Assembly (NCBI RefSeq): GCF_000230975.2
Contig: NC_021172.1
Location: forward strand, 1,178,001-1,242,000
Source: Hyphomicrobium denitrificans 1NES1
GTDB taxonomy: Bacteria; Pseudomonadota; Alphaproteobacteria; Rhizobiales; Hyphomicrobiaceae
Direction: 5' to 3'
Length of the DNA: 64,000 nucleotides
The stretch's first letter is position 1. Each line of letters starts with the position of its first letter. A program made the translations under genes and the position numbers. This document shows positions 42,743-52,144 of the stretch, one piece after another. The notes below the pieces were generated by a model that saw only the letters and a list, made by a program, of their open reading frames with translations, did no database searches and had not been told where the DNA came from.

Positions 42743-45031
42743 TTACAGCACCTGGCCGTCCAGCTCGGTCGGCCTCACTGCAGCGGATGCGGCGTTGGGT
42801 CGGCCCAAGTCATCCCGGTAGTAGCCGGCAATTGTCTGAGGACAGAGTTGACGGCATTTTTCCAGCGCCTTCTTCCTCTCGATTGTGTCGTCCGCTGCGG
42901 CAAGTAGCATCGCATGGGCCTGCTTAAGCTCGGAAAATTCGGCGGACGCAGCAAACGCCTCGTCTCCGATGAGTGCAAATATCCGCTCCGGACGGTCCTT
43001 GCCGCGCGGCATCACGGTACCGAGTTCCAACAATGCAAAATTCGATACTTCGGCGGCCGTTCTCTCGCCGACGACGATGTCCGCCCCAAACATCTTTGTC
43101 GCTTCCTCAAATCGCGCGGCGACGTTCACGGTATCGCCGAGCACGGAATAATCGAAACGCTGAGGCGATCCGACGTTTCCAACGACGCATTTTCCAGTAT
43201 TGAGACCTATGCCGAGCCGTACGGGAACGAAGGCTTCGCCGCGTAGCCTGCTTTCTTCCGATAGCTTGGCGTTGAATCGCATGACGTCGTCCAGCATCGA
43301 AAGCGCGGCGCGGCAGGCGTTTCTTGCGTGCTCGGCATCCTGCAACGGAGCGTTCCAGAACGCCATCACGGCATCGCCCATGAATTTATCGATGGTGCCG
43401 CGATAATTGAGGATCGTATCGGCGAGAGGGGTGAACAGTCGATTGACGAAGCGCACCAGTTCTTCCGGCTGAAGCCCTTCCGACATTTTCGAGAAGCCGC
43501 GCACGTCAGCGAAAAGCAGGGTGACGTCGCGCTCGTCGCCGCCGAGTTTCAGCTTGTCGGGTTTTTTTGCAATTTCTGCGACGACGGACGGTGACACGTA
43601 ATGTCCGAATGCCGAGCGGATCTCGGCGCGTTCGATTTCCGACCGGATGTAGCTCGTCAGCGAGGTTCCGAGATAAAGGAGCGCGATAGACAATCCCGGA
43701 TACACGGGATCGAACAGCAGGCCGGCGCGGGAATAGGCAAGCCACGATAGTGCGACGATGCTGGCGATTGCTGCGCCACCGACGATTGCGGCAAGCAGCG
43801 CTCCGCTTCGCGCAATCATCCAGGCGACCAGCGCGCCGAAGATTACGATGAATGCGATTTCGAGGCCCGCAGCATACGCCGGGCGTATGAGATGCTCTCC
43901 CGACAGCATCTGCTCCAACGCCTGCGCCTCGATTTCGACACCCGGTATCGAAGGCGCGAGCGGCGTGGCTCTTAGATCGAGCAACCCCGTGGCCGTCGCT
44001 CCGATGAATATATGGCGCGATCTGATATCGTCAGGGTTAAAGCTGCCATCAAGAATGCTGCCGGCCGAGATCGTGCGCCTGGGATCGGCAGGGGAAAATT
44101 TGAGCCAGAGTTCGCCACGATCGGTCGACGGCAGAATTGTCTGGCCGACGCGGACGTATTCGATACCTGTTTTCCTGCCGAAGGCATTGATGCCGCTGCC
44201 ACCGGAGGATTTCACGAAGATCGTCGATTGCTGCGTGCCGACACGAAGCGCTTCGAGCGCCAAGGAAGGGTAGAGCTTACCGCCGATCGCGACGAGCAAA
44301 GGAATGCGCCGAACGATCTGATCGTCCGACGGCACCCAGTTGACGGCGCCGAGGCCACGCGCTGCTTCCGTCAGTATCGGCAGACTTTCGGTGCCTCCGG
44401 CGTAGCTATGGACAAACATCTGCGGATCGTCGCCCGCAAATGAAATACCCCCGCGATAAGAAACAATCTTGCGATCGGAATTGGCCTCGCCTGCGACGCC
44501 GAGCACGACCGGTGCGGATGCTATGGCTTTGGCGAAGCGTTCGTCATTCGAAGGCAGCCGGGCGATTTCCGATATGATCTCCTTGCTGACCGATTGGCCG
44601 TCCAAAGATCGCAAAAGCGAGTCCGGAGACAGGCGATCCGGCTCTGCCAGCACGAGGTCGAACGTGATCGATTTCGCGCCGGCTTTTTGTAGACGCGATG
44701 TCAGCTCCGCAAGGATCGTTCGCGGCCATGGCCATTGGCCGAAGCGCGCTAACGACGCTTCGTCTATTGCAACGACGCGCACCGGGAACGAGGGATCGGC
44801 GGCGCGCGGGGCGGCGCGAAGATAAGAATCAAAGACGGACAGCCGCAATCGCGAAACCGGCTGCGGGTCCGCTACGCGCAGTGCGACGCAGCCCGCGAGA
44901 AGCGCCATCGAGACCAGGACATGCAACGGAAGCCGGAAAATTTCCGAGTATCGGAATGCCTGCATGAAACGTTGCCCCGATGTTTTTTGCAGAGCGCGGA
45001 TGATCTTCGCACGTTGGAGCGCGGTGCTCAT
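42743..45031 (-). CDS. CHASE2-domain adenylate/guanylate cyclase
   Basis: 762 residues. One N-terminal helix (LPLHVLVSMALLAGCVAL), then a periplasmic CHASE2 sensor (VVAIDEASLARFGQWPWPR...KAGAKSITFDLVLAEPD...). About three more helices (IAFIVIFGALVAWMIA, AIVGGAAIASIVALSW, VYPGLSIALLYLG) lead to a cytosolic class III cyclase. Its metal-binding Asp is in LLFADVRGFSKMSEG, with DKFMGDAVMAFWNAP and LGDTVNVAARFE. It makes a cyclic nucleotide (cAMP most likely) in response to an unknown periplasmic cue. Convergent with the FecR-domain gene, a recurring pairing. Confidence 0.92.
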   Translation of the reverse strand: MSTALQRAKIIRALQKTSGQRFMQAFRYSEIFRLPLHVLVSMALLAGCVALRVADPQPVSRLRLSVFDSYLRAAPRAADPSFPVRVVAIDEASLARFGQWPWPRTILAELTSRLQKAGAKSITFDLVLAEPDRLSPDSLLRSLDGQSVSKEIISEIARLPSNDERFAKAIASAPVVLGVAGEANSDRKIVSYRGGISFAGDDPQMFVHSYAGGTESLPILTEAARGLGAVNWVPSDDQIVRRIPLLVAIGGKLYPSLALEALRVGTQQSTIFVKSSGGSGINAFGRKTGIEYVRVGQTILPSTDRGELWLKFSPADPRRTISAGSILDGSFNPDDIRSRHIFIGATATGLLDLRATPLAPSIPGVEIEAQALEQMLSGEHLIRPAYAAGLEIAFIVIFGALVAWMIARSGALLAAIVGGAAIASIVALSWLAYSRAGLLFDPVYPGLSIALLYLGTSLTSYIRSEIERAEIRSAFGHYVSPSVVAEIAKKPDKLKLGGDERDVTLLFADVRGFSKMSEGLQPEELVRFVNRLFTPLADTILNYRGTIDKFMGDAVMAFWNAPLQDAEHARNACRAALSMLDDVMRFNAKLSEESRLRGEAFVPVRLGIGLNTGKCVVGNVGSPQRFDYSVLGDTVNVAARFEEATKMFGADIVVGERTAAEVSNFALLELGTVMPRGKDRPERIFALIGDEAFAASAEFSELKQAHAMLLAAADDTIERKKALEKCRQLCPQTIAGYYRDDLGRPNAASAAVRPTELDGQVL

Positions 45032-45345
45032 AGGGGGTGCCTATTGAACCGGTTGGCGGCTCGCCAGGCGTCGGGAAATTGTCGCAAATGTGATCGGCGC
45101 CTTGCGGGAAGGTCCCACATGCGCATTTCGGTTACCCTCTTGGCATTGCCTTCCCAGGCCGAAATCCTCTGCAAGGGCCCAGTTACCTGGGAATATTCTG
45201 CTATTCGGCCTGCGCAGACCCCTTTTGCGACGGGCTGGTACAAACCCCCTAGCCTGGGCCTGCCCTTTGGAGCATTCTCCAGAAAGATTGAGATTTTTTC
45301 CTGAGTTAAGCGCCGGACCTTCCCCGGCGCCGCGGAGGTGAAAGC
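45032..45345. other. Intergenic region upstream of the RND operon
   Basis: 314 bases between divergent genes, with no supported gene. It must hold both promoters. A short TGGAG-CATT-CTCCA hairpin followed by a T-rich stretch at about 45270-45300 on the plus strand could be a small attenuator of the RND operon; this is weak. Confidence 0.4.
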
Positions 45346-46359
45346 GTGAAGGCGGCCACATTAACCAGAGCTGCTCTCCTTATCGGCAGTGTGTTCCTGG
45401 CCGGCTGCAATGCACCGCACTCTGAAGAGGCCGAGGATCGGAATGAGGCTGCGGAGGTTGCGCCCCCCGTCACGACGGCTGTGCTTGCGACTTCGAATGA
45501 GTCGGTCAAGATCGAGGGGATTGCTACCGTTCTCAATCCCGACGCCCTACTGCAACTCGACGCCGATATCCGCTCGGCGACCGTTGCCGCGAATTTCAGC
45601 CGCGGCCAGCTTGAGCGTTTCCGAACTTCGACAATGCTCTCGAAACAGATGGTTGCTACGGCGGTGCGCCAAGAGGGTATCGATGCATCGCAATTGAAAT
45701 TGCTTTCAACGCGGCTTCGGCAATCCTGGGGCGATAAGGCCCCCTTCTTGAATGCCGATGCGCGGCAAACACTGATGACCAATATCGCCAACGGGTCGCG
45801 GGCCATCCTTCGCATCGACTTTCCGGATACAACCACCGACGTTCCGCAAAACGTTCGTGTCGTTCCCCTTCGCGGCGGCCCGGAGACGAAGGTCGATACG
45901 CTTTGGGCGGCGCCGTCCGGAAACCTTGCGATGCCGGGCGTATCGTATTTCGGGTTAATCGATGCCGGTCCTGGTCTTCGCGCGGGTGATCGCGGGCGGG
46001 CCATAGCTGACAGCGCGGTGAAGCCAACGGGCGTCGTGATCCCGAGTTCTGCATTGGTCGTATACGGAAGCAAGTCATGGTGCTACGTCGAGACGGGCCC
46101 CGGAAAATACGAGCGTAAGGTCGTGTCGCTCGATGCGCCCGTCGACGACGGATATCTCGTCAAGCGTGATTTCGAGCCGGGTATGCGGGTCGTCGTCAAA
46201 GGTGCTGCGATCCTTCTTGCGCGCGAAGCCGTGCCGGGAAGCTCCGACGATGACGATGACGACGGCGGAGCGCCGCCAGCGGCTCCGGCAACCAAGGCCA
46301 AGCCATCTGCAACTCCGGTCGCGCAAAATCATACCGAAACGAACGGCCGTCCGGACTAG
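45346..46359 (+). CDS. RND efflux periplasmic partner, lipoprotein, lacking a lipoyl hairpin
   Basis: 337 residues. GTG start at 45346 with perfect GGAGGTGA upstream. Lipobox LAGC (residues about 18-21). The mature part has two unusual central segments (DALLQLDADIRSATVAANFSRGQLERFRTS, SRAILRIDFPDTT) where typical HlyD proteins have the lipoyl half-motifs and coiled coil. The beta-barrel and membrane-proximal part (SAVKPTGVVIPSSALVVYGSKSWCYV, YLVKRDFEPGMRVVVKGAAILL) is normal. The tail is acidic (DDDDDD) then Ala/Pro-rich. It ends 6 bases before the RND pump gene. Only by this context do I call it an efflux adaptor. Confidence 0.8.
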   Translation: MKAATLTRAALLIGSVFLAGCNAPHSEEAEDRNEAAEVAPPVTTAVLATSNESVKIEGIATVLNPDALLQLDADIRSATVAANFSRGQLERFRTSTMLSKQMVATAVRQEGIDASQLKLLSTRLRQSWGDKAPFLNADARQTLMTNIANGSRAILRIDFPDTTTDVPQNVRVVPLRGGPETKVDTLWAAPSGNLAMPGVSYFGLIDAGPGLRAGDRGRAIADSAVKPTGVVIPSSALVVYGSKSWCYVETGPGKYERKVVSLDAPVDDGYLVKRDFEPGMRVVVKGAAILLAREAVPGSSDDDDDDGGAPPAAPATKAKPSATPVAQNHTETNGRPD

Positions 46360-46364
46360 TTTGC

Positions 46365-49300
46365 ATGAACGCGCTTATTCGCTGGTCGATACGTTACCGC
46401 GGCTTCGTTGCGCTGCTTTCGGTCGTATGGCTCGTCGTGGGTGGCTTTCTCGCAACGCGTGCGCCGCTCGATGTCTTTCCTGAATTCGTTCCGCCGCAGG
46501 TTACGATTCAAACCGAAAGCCCCGGTCTTGCACCTGAGCTGGTTGAGCAGATCGTTACGCGTCCAATCGAGGCAGCGATCATCGGAGGGCCAGGCATAGC
46601 TACGGTTCGCTCGGAATCGATTTACGGGCTATCCGTTGTGCTCGTCACGTTCGCCGAGAACGCCGATGCCAACGCGGCAAGGCAAGGGATTGCCGAGCGG
46701 CTGACGACTCTCAACGGGAAACTTCCGGCAGGATTTGGACCTCCGAAGCTGACGCCGCTGACATCGAGCACGATGGATGTTCTGAAGCTCGGGATCGTGT
46801 CCGATCAAGTCGATCCTTACACACTACGCGATATTGCGGACTGGGCGATCAAACCGCGACTGCTGTCGGTTCCCGGTATTGCACGCGTTACGGTCTACGG
46901 CGGCGCTATTCGGCAAGTCCAAATTCAACCGAACCTTGACCGTCTCGCCGCGCTCGGCCTGACCACAACGGATGTGATGAATGCCGCGAGCAACGCGATT
47001 GCTCTTCGCGGCGGTGGCGTGATCGAAACGCCCGCGCAACGGATCACGATCGAGACCCGGCCTCCTGCGCCCGACCCGCGCACCATATCCGATGCCGTCG
47101 TCGCGATGCAGAACGACCGGCCCGTGCGTCTTGCGGACGTCGCGACGGTCACGATTGCGCCCGCACAAAAAATCGGTGATGCCACGATCATGGGCCAGCC
47201 GGGCGTGCTTATTACGGTTTCGGGGCAATTCGGCGCAAATACGCTCGAAGCAACGAAGGCGGCCGAGGCGGCGCTGGCTGAAATCGAGCCGACGCTCGAA
47301 CATCGGGGCATAAAAATGTATCCGGCCCTGCACCGGCCGGCGACGTTCGTCGTTCGTGCCCTGCAAAATCTGGAGACAGCTCTGACGCTTGGGTCGGCGC
47401 TGATCCTGGTTGTGCTCTATGCATTTCTCAGAAGCGTTCGCGCATCGCTCATTTCGTTTCTTGCCATACCGTTATCGCTGCTTGCAGCCATTGTCGTTTT
47501 GACCGAGCTCGGTCAGTCGCTCAACACAATGACGCTTGGCGGCTTTGCGCTGGCACTCGGCGTGCTCGTCGATGACGCGATTATCGATATCGAGAACATC
47601 GCGCGGCGCCTGCGGCTGGCAGATCCGAGTGCCGACCGCATGAAGGTCATTGAGGATGCTTCCGTCGAGATTCGCAGCGCCATGCTTTATGGCACGCTTG
47701 CCGTCATTTTTGCGTTCATCCCGATGTTATTCGCCGGAGGCGTGCAGGGCAAATTTATCGGACCGATGGCGCTGACATTCGTCATTGCGGTGCTCGCCTC
47801 GATGCTCGTCGCGCTAACCGTCACGCCAGCTTTATGCGCACTGCTGTTGACCAAAAGCGAGGACACTAAAGAGTCGCCGCTTCTGAAAGTTTTGCAATCG
47901 GCTCAGAACTGGGTGCTCGATAGAGTTGGGCGTGCCTGGGGTGCGACGGTCGTGTTGCTGAGCATCTGCGCGATTGCGTCGGTCGCGGTCGTGCCCTTCC
48001 TTTACAGCGAGCTCATTCCGCAATTCCGGGAAGGTCACTTCGTGTTGCAAATGTCGATGGCTTCTCCGGGGACATCCACCGACGAGGTCGTCGCCGTGGG
48101 CGAGCGCATCACAACGGCTTTGTTGAAATTGCCGTTCGTTGAAACCGTCGCGCATCAAGTCGGACGCGCCGAAGCCGGCGAAGACACCTGGAGCGTCGAC
48201 AGAAGTGAGTTTCATATTGAATTGAAGCCGGTGCATTCCGAGAGCGAAGAGGAAGCCCAGAGCATCATTCGCGATACGGTGAAGAACTTTCCGGAGATCA
48301 GAAGCGAGACGCTGACGTTTCTCGGCGACCGCATCAGCGAGAGCTTGAGCGGCGAGACGGCGCAAGTCGTCATCAACTCGGTAGGAACGGATCTGACGGC
48401 GCTTGAAACCGCGGCCGCTGAAATTCAAAAAGCCGTTGCCGATATTCCTGGCGTCACGGATCTTCGCATGCCGAGGAGCGCCACCGTCCCAACGCTTTCG
48501 GTCAAGCTCGATCCCGTCGCGCTTGCAAATTACGGGCTTTCGGCGCGCGACGCTCTCGATACCGTCCAGACCGCGTTTGCCGGGACGACCATTGGCCAAA
48601 CGTATGAGGGCACGCGCACCGTCGATGTTGTCGTCATTCTATCGCCCGACGACCGCAATCGCATCAGCGAGCTCGACAAGCTGATGATCGGCAATGCGAC
48701 GACCAAAACCCTTTTGAAGAACGTGGCGACGATCACTCTTGCGGAAGGCCGCTCCAACATCCAGCACGACGGCGGCCAACGTCGCGTCGCAGTGACGTTC
48801 AACGGCGCAAAGGGCTATTCGCTTCGCAATATCGTCGATGAGGCACGCAAGCGCGTTGGCGCGCTTGCCCTGCCTAAAGACGTGTTCGTGACGTTCGCAG
48901 GGCAGGCCGAGGCAGAGCGGGAAGGGCAGATCAGGCTCGCTGGCCTGACAGCCGCCAGCACGGTGCTGATCATCGCTGCTCTCACCATGGCGTTTCGCCG
49001 GCGCGGCCTCGCAGCGCTCGTCCTGATCAATCTGCCATTCTGTCTGATCGGTAGCATCGCGGCGATCGTTGCGAGCAATATAGGAATGACACTTGGGAGC
49101 CTCGTGGGGTTGATCACGGTTTTCGGGATCGGTGCGCGCAACTCGGTCATGATGCTGGCGCACGTCGAGCACATCGCGGACGAGGAGGGCCGGGGATGGA
49201 ATGCCGACACCATCCGCCTCGCCGCATCCCAAAGGCTGGCTCCCGTGTTCATGACCGCACTTATGGCGGCACTTGGGCTTGTTCCGCTGGCTTTGGGTCT

Positions 49301-49496
49301 CGGGCGCCCGGGCCATGAAATCGAAGCGCCAATGGCGATTACGATACTCGGCGGCCTGACGACGGCCACGCTTCTGAACCTCGGGATTTTACCTGAAGCG
49401 CTTATTCGTCTTGGCCGGTGGCTCCGGATTCGGAGCACGACGCCTTCAGCGCGTTCGGAAAAAGTGCCAACCGGCCAGGCTGCGGCCGCAGAGTAA
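46365..49496 (+). CDS. Heavy-metal-efflux type RND transporter (CusA/CzcA-like)
   Basis: 1043 residues with twelve membrane helices and two large periplasmic loops. The start MNALIRWSIRYRGFVALL and DVFPEFVPPQVTIQTESPGL are typical of the HME group. Helix 4 has ALGVLVDDAIIDIENIARRL with the proton-relay acidic residues. The second half includes GIGARNSVMMLAHVEHI. It should expel metal ions or related compounds using the proton gradient. No outer-membrane TolC-like gene or metal regulator is adjacent, so the substrate is not fixed by context. Confidence 0.93.
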   Translation: MNALIRWSIRYRGFVALLSVVWLVVGGFLATRAPLDVFPEFVPPQVTIQTESPGLAPELVEQIVTRPIEAAIIGGPGIATVRSESIYGLSVVLVTFAENADANAARQGIAERLTTLNGKLPAGFGPPKLTPLTSSTMDVLKLGIVSDQVDPYTLRDIADWAIKPRLLSVPGIARVTVYGGAIRQVQIQPNLDRLAALGLTTTDVMNAASNAIALRGGGVIETPAQRITIETRPPAPDPRTISDAVVAMQNDRPVRLADVATVTIAPAQKIGDATIMGQPGVLITVSGQFGANTLEATKAAEAALAEIEPTLEHRGIKMYPALHRPATFVVRALQNLETALTLGSALILVVLYAFLRSVRASLISFLAIPLSLLAAIVVLTELGQSLNTMTLGGFALALGVLVDDAIIDIENIARRLRLADPSADRMKVIEDASVEIRSAMLYGTLAVIFAFIPMLFAGGVQGKFIGPMALTFVIAVLASMLVALTVTPALCALLLTKSEDTKESPLLKVLQSAQNWVLDRVGRAWGATVVLLSICAIASVAVVPFLYSELIPQFREGHFVLQMSMASPGTSTDEVVAVGERITTALLKLPFVETVAHQVGRAEAGEDTWSVDRSEFHIELKPVHSESEEEAQSIIRDTVKNFPEIRSETLTFLGDRISESLSGETAQVVINSVGTDLTALETAAAEIQKAVADIPGVTDLRMPRSATVPTLSVKLDPVALANYGLSARDALDTVQTAFAGTTIGQTYEGTRTVDVVVILSPDDRNRISELDKLMIGNATTKTLLKNVATITLAEGRSNIQHDGGQRRVAVTFNGAKGYSLRNIVDEARKRVGALALPKDVFVTFAGQAEAEREGQIRLAGLTAASTVLIIAALTMAFRRRGLAALVLINLPFCLIGSIAAIVASNIGMTLGSLVGLITVFGIGARNSVMMLAHVEHIADEEGRGWNADTIRLAASQRLAPVFMTALMAALGLVPLALGLGRPGHEIEAPMAITILGGLTTATLLNLGILPEALIRLGRWLRIRSTTPSARSEKVPTGQAAAAE

Positions 49497-49528
49497 TTGG
49501 CGGTATGCCTAAAAGCGGCTGGCCCGCG

Positions 49529-50398
49529 TCACCGATGCCGGTGCCGTTTCCCATGCCTGCTGAGATTCGCCACATCCAGATTGGACCACGCGGTCTTATT
49601 GTTGTTTGACGGAGATGCATCTTTGATGGTCGGGACCGGGTTGCGGGACCGCCACATCCGATAAACTTTTTTCACCCGAAATGTAGATTGGATGGTTGCG
49701 TACCGCAGGCCGATGGTGCCGCCCGTAAAATGACGCCTCACAACATAGTATTTGTAGAAATTCAGCGGAAATTCGACAAGCAAACGTGCGAGCATCGTTA
49801 GACGATTGCGGGCCGGTTTGTGCTCGGCCGAAAGAGACATGCGCTCGTCGAGCTTGGCCCTCATGTGCTCGAAGGACCGAATGGAATAATGATAGATTGG
49901 CGCTTCGATGCGGCCGACTTGATGCTCGCCAGTTACGACGGTGTCGTGAACCCTCGAATCCCGAAATCGTACGATCTTCCGATTATATAAGCGAATATAC
50001 CAATTATCTCTGGCCCAGATGCGCGGTTTCTGCCGGCCTGGATAGATAACGTGCACGGGCATGCCGTAAGCGACGAATTCCGGCGATCCAGAGTGAAACA
50101 AAGCCTCTATGGCCGTACGCAATTTGGGCGAGATAAGTTCGTCCGCATCCAGGTTCAATACCCAATCATAGCGGCATTGTTCTTCCGCAAATCTTTTCTG
50201 TCCGCCGAAGCCAAGCCAAGGTTGTGCGATTACGCGGGCCCCTTCGGATTGCGCTACGGCAACCGTATCGTCTGAACTGCCGCTGTCGACAACGACCACT
50301 TCGTCGACCCAAGGCTTGATAGAACGAATTGCTCTTGCGATGCGATCTCCTTCGTCCTGAGCAATAATAAAGCAGGACAGCGGCAGTCTAGCATTCAC
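49529..50398 (-). CDS. Glycosyltransferase family 2 (WaaE/KdtX-like)
   Basis: 289 residues. A GT-A fold start (PLSCFIIAQDEGDRIARAIRSIKPWVDEVVVVDSGSSDDT) is followed by the DxD-type NLDADELIS metal site. WVDEVVV, YGMPVHVIYPGR and HDTVV regions are those of the LPS inner-core beta-1,4-glucosyltransferase WaaE group. It probably adds a hexose to lipopolysaccharide core or another envelope glycan. Start GTG 50398 with GGGGGA upstream; no in-frame ATG. C-terminus is basic (RHGKRHRHR). Isolated from other glycan genes; the next 800 bases downstream of its promoter side are gene-free. Confidence 0.9.
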   Translation of the reverse strand: MNARLPLSCFIIAQDEGDRIARAIRSIKPWVDEVVVVDSGSSDDTVAVAQSEGARVIAQPWLGFGGQKRFAEEQCRYDWVLNLDADELISPKLRTAIEALFHSGSPEFVAYGMPVHVIYPGRQKPRIWARDNWYIRLYNRKIVRFRDSRVHDTVVTGEHQVGRIEAPIYHYSIRSFEHMRAKLDERMSLSAEHKPARNRLTMLARLLVEFPLNFYKYYVVRRHFTGGTIGLRYATIQSTFRVKKVYRMWRSRNPVPTIKDASPSNNNKTAWSNLDVANLSRHGKRHRHR

Positions 50399-51207
50399 CG
50401 AATTTCCCCCACTTGCGAGGCTTTTCGTGCACCTCGGCTCGTGAACCTGTCAAGGACAGATAGGTTGCGAATCGCAAGACACCAGACAACGCCAATATGC
50501 TCCGACTCAATGGAGGAACATCAAGCAGACTAATAATGAATCTGTGAATTTAGAAGCAGAGGTTGATTCAACATCGACAATCAAAATTGCTCGCTCAGTA
50601 TCAAAATGAGACGCGTGGCGCTGACATGACGCACTAATGATCGAATCGCGATAATGGAACCGTTTTCGTGCAGAGGTTCGAGCCTTTCTGTTGCGGAGCA
50701 GATATCGATTTAGCCTCGCGCAGTGTGTCTTCGATGAGAATTATGCAGTGGAAACTCTGAAGACGCCTTGCCAAATATCATCTCGCTCATCGTGGAGGAC
50801 GTTCGCGATTGGTCTATCGTATTGCGATATAGTTGTCGCGATGCCGTTTGCCGATTGACCGGCAACATACGAACCTAGAGTTGGACGCAAAATGTAAGGC
50901 GGTCGCGTCTTTGCGTGACCGTGCGGGCTTATGCGCAAAGCGACTCTTGGAGTCTTCGAAGCGTGTGCAAAATGCGAATGGCTACAGCTAAAGGCTTCAA
51001 AACCGAATACCCCACTGCATGGCGGGATATTCGGGTCGGTCCGGCCGCTTGGCTGCGACAACCGTCGGCCGGACTCGGCCGGCATGCAGCTGAATTCCCT
51101 GAATAAACGCTCATCTAATATACGAAGAAGTAAGCCGCACGAGACAGCGGAAGTTCAATTTTCGCGCGTTGTTGGAAGCATTGCAGTTCGGTAACTGGGA
51201 GCTTCCT
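50399..51207. other. Long gene-poor, AT-richer stretch
   Basis: 809 bases without a supported gene. The first 350 bases have unusually low GC. Open frames here (for example 50741-51085 minus) lack ribosome sites and have implausible composition. A 9-bp inverted repeat GTCCGGCCG...CGGCCGGAC lies at 51039-51074. Could be remnant DNA, a long leader or unrecognised RNA. Confidence 0.5.
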
Positions 51208-51459
51208 ATGACATCAACCAAACAACTTGCAGCAGCTGCTTTCGCCGCTTTAGCCGTCGTCGGGTTCTCGGCGTCGGCCGAGGCCTATCACGGTCGCGGC
51301 TACGGACACTGGCATGGATATCGCCATGGCTTTTACGGTCGCGGATATTACGGCCATCGGGGTTATTGGGGCCACCGCGGCTGGGGCTATTATCCAGCCT
51401 GGGGCTACGCCTATCCGCACTGCTATTGGCGTTATGGCCGGCGCATCTGCTGGTACTAA
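51208..51459 (+). CDS. Exported Tyr/Gly/His/Trp-rich small protein
   Basis: 83 residues. Signal peptide (MTSTKQLAAAAFAALAVVGFSASAEA), mature part made of Gly-Tyr/His repeats (YHGRGYGHWHGYRHGFYGRGYYGHRGYWGHRGWGYY) and a C-terminal CYWRYGRRICWY with two Cys. Low-complexity aromatic-Gly proteins like this occur in Hyphomicrobiales envelopes; their role is unknown. GGGAG 5 bases before the ATG. Transcribed alone. Confidence 0.75.
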   Translation: MTSTKQLAAAAFAALAVVGFSASAEAYHGRGYGHWHGYRHGFYGRGYYGHRGYWGHRGWGYYPAWGYAYPHCYWRYGRRICWY

Positions 51460-51821
51460 GGTAGGATATCGGTCGTATTTGAATCAGCGACTGGGCCGGT
51501 CGGGGATGATATAAATTCTGTCCGCTCTTCCCTCGGAGCGACAGACGCACAATACAATCCCCCGTACTTGCTGCGTCCCGGGCGTCCGCTTTCCCCCGAA
51601 GCTGGCGCCCTTCCATTTTCTGCAGCCTCCTTCGGCTGAGAACATTTTCTTTGAACATGTCCCGCGCTGATGACGGCAGACGCCGCTTCGACCCATCGTC
51701 TTAAGAAAGCTTACGAAAGGGTATGATCGGCAAACTGAAATATTCATCAACCGGACAGGATCGCGCTCCTAGAAGAAGCACCTTCGCGTCCGAGTGACGC
51801 TATGCACCTAGGAGCCGACCT
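51460..51821. other. Intergenic region between the two small exported-protein genes
   Basis: 362 bases without a supported gene. Only a short TCTTAAGA palindrome is notable. It should hold the promoter of the His/Lys-rich gene, but no clear motif is seen. Confidence 0.4.
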
Positions 51822-52100
51822 ATGAAGACCACTTTGACCGTCGCATTAGCTGCCGCTGCAATGATGCTTGGTGGCGGTGTGGCGAGCGCCCACGACAAAG
51901 ATGCCAAGACGCTTCATCATCCCCATCACGTTGCCCACGTCTCGCATCATAAGCACGTTGTTTCAAAATCTTCGAAGACGCATCTCTCGCTCAAGCATAC
52001 GCATAAGCACGTCGCATCGAAGAAGACGCACAAGCACCTTGCTTCGAAGCACGTTCACAAGCACCTCACTTCGAAAAAGATCACCAAGAAGGCCGGTTGA
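51822..52100 (+). CDS. Exported His/Lys-rich repeat protein
   Basis: 92 residues. Signal peptide (MKTTLTVALAAAAMMLGGGVASA). The mature 69 residues are built of a degenerate 9-residue repeat (THKHVASKK, THKHLASKH, VHKHLTSKK) after a HHPHHVAHVSHHKH cluster. Over 25 percent of the mature protein is His, so divalent-metal or heme binding is plausible but unproven. TAGGAG lies before the ATG. A 16-bp hairpin follows directly, so it is monocistronic. No family is recognised. Confidence 0.75.
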   Translation: MKTTLTVALAAAAMMLGGGVASAHDKDAKTLHHPHHVAHVSHHKHVVSKSSKTHLSLKHTHKHVASKKTHKHLASKHVHKHLTSKKITKKAG

Positions 52101-52107
52101 TCATGAC

Positions 52108-52144
52108 AAAGAGGTGCGGAGCGGATCGCGCTTCGCGCCTCTTT
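52108..52144 (+). terminator. Long stem-loop after the His/Lys-rich gene
   Basis: A 16-bp stem (two G-U pairs, no mismatch) around a GATCG loop, 8 bases after the stop codon; arms AAAGAGGTGCGGAGCG and CGCTTCGCGCCTCTTT. The T-run is short, so it could stabilise the mRNA as well as terminate it. Confidence 0.75.

Noticed and set aside
50741..51085. 114-residue minus-strand frame in the gene-poor region
   Set aside because: No ribosome site, odd composition (Ser/His/Pro-rich without signal or domain), and located in the AT-richer non-coding stretch.
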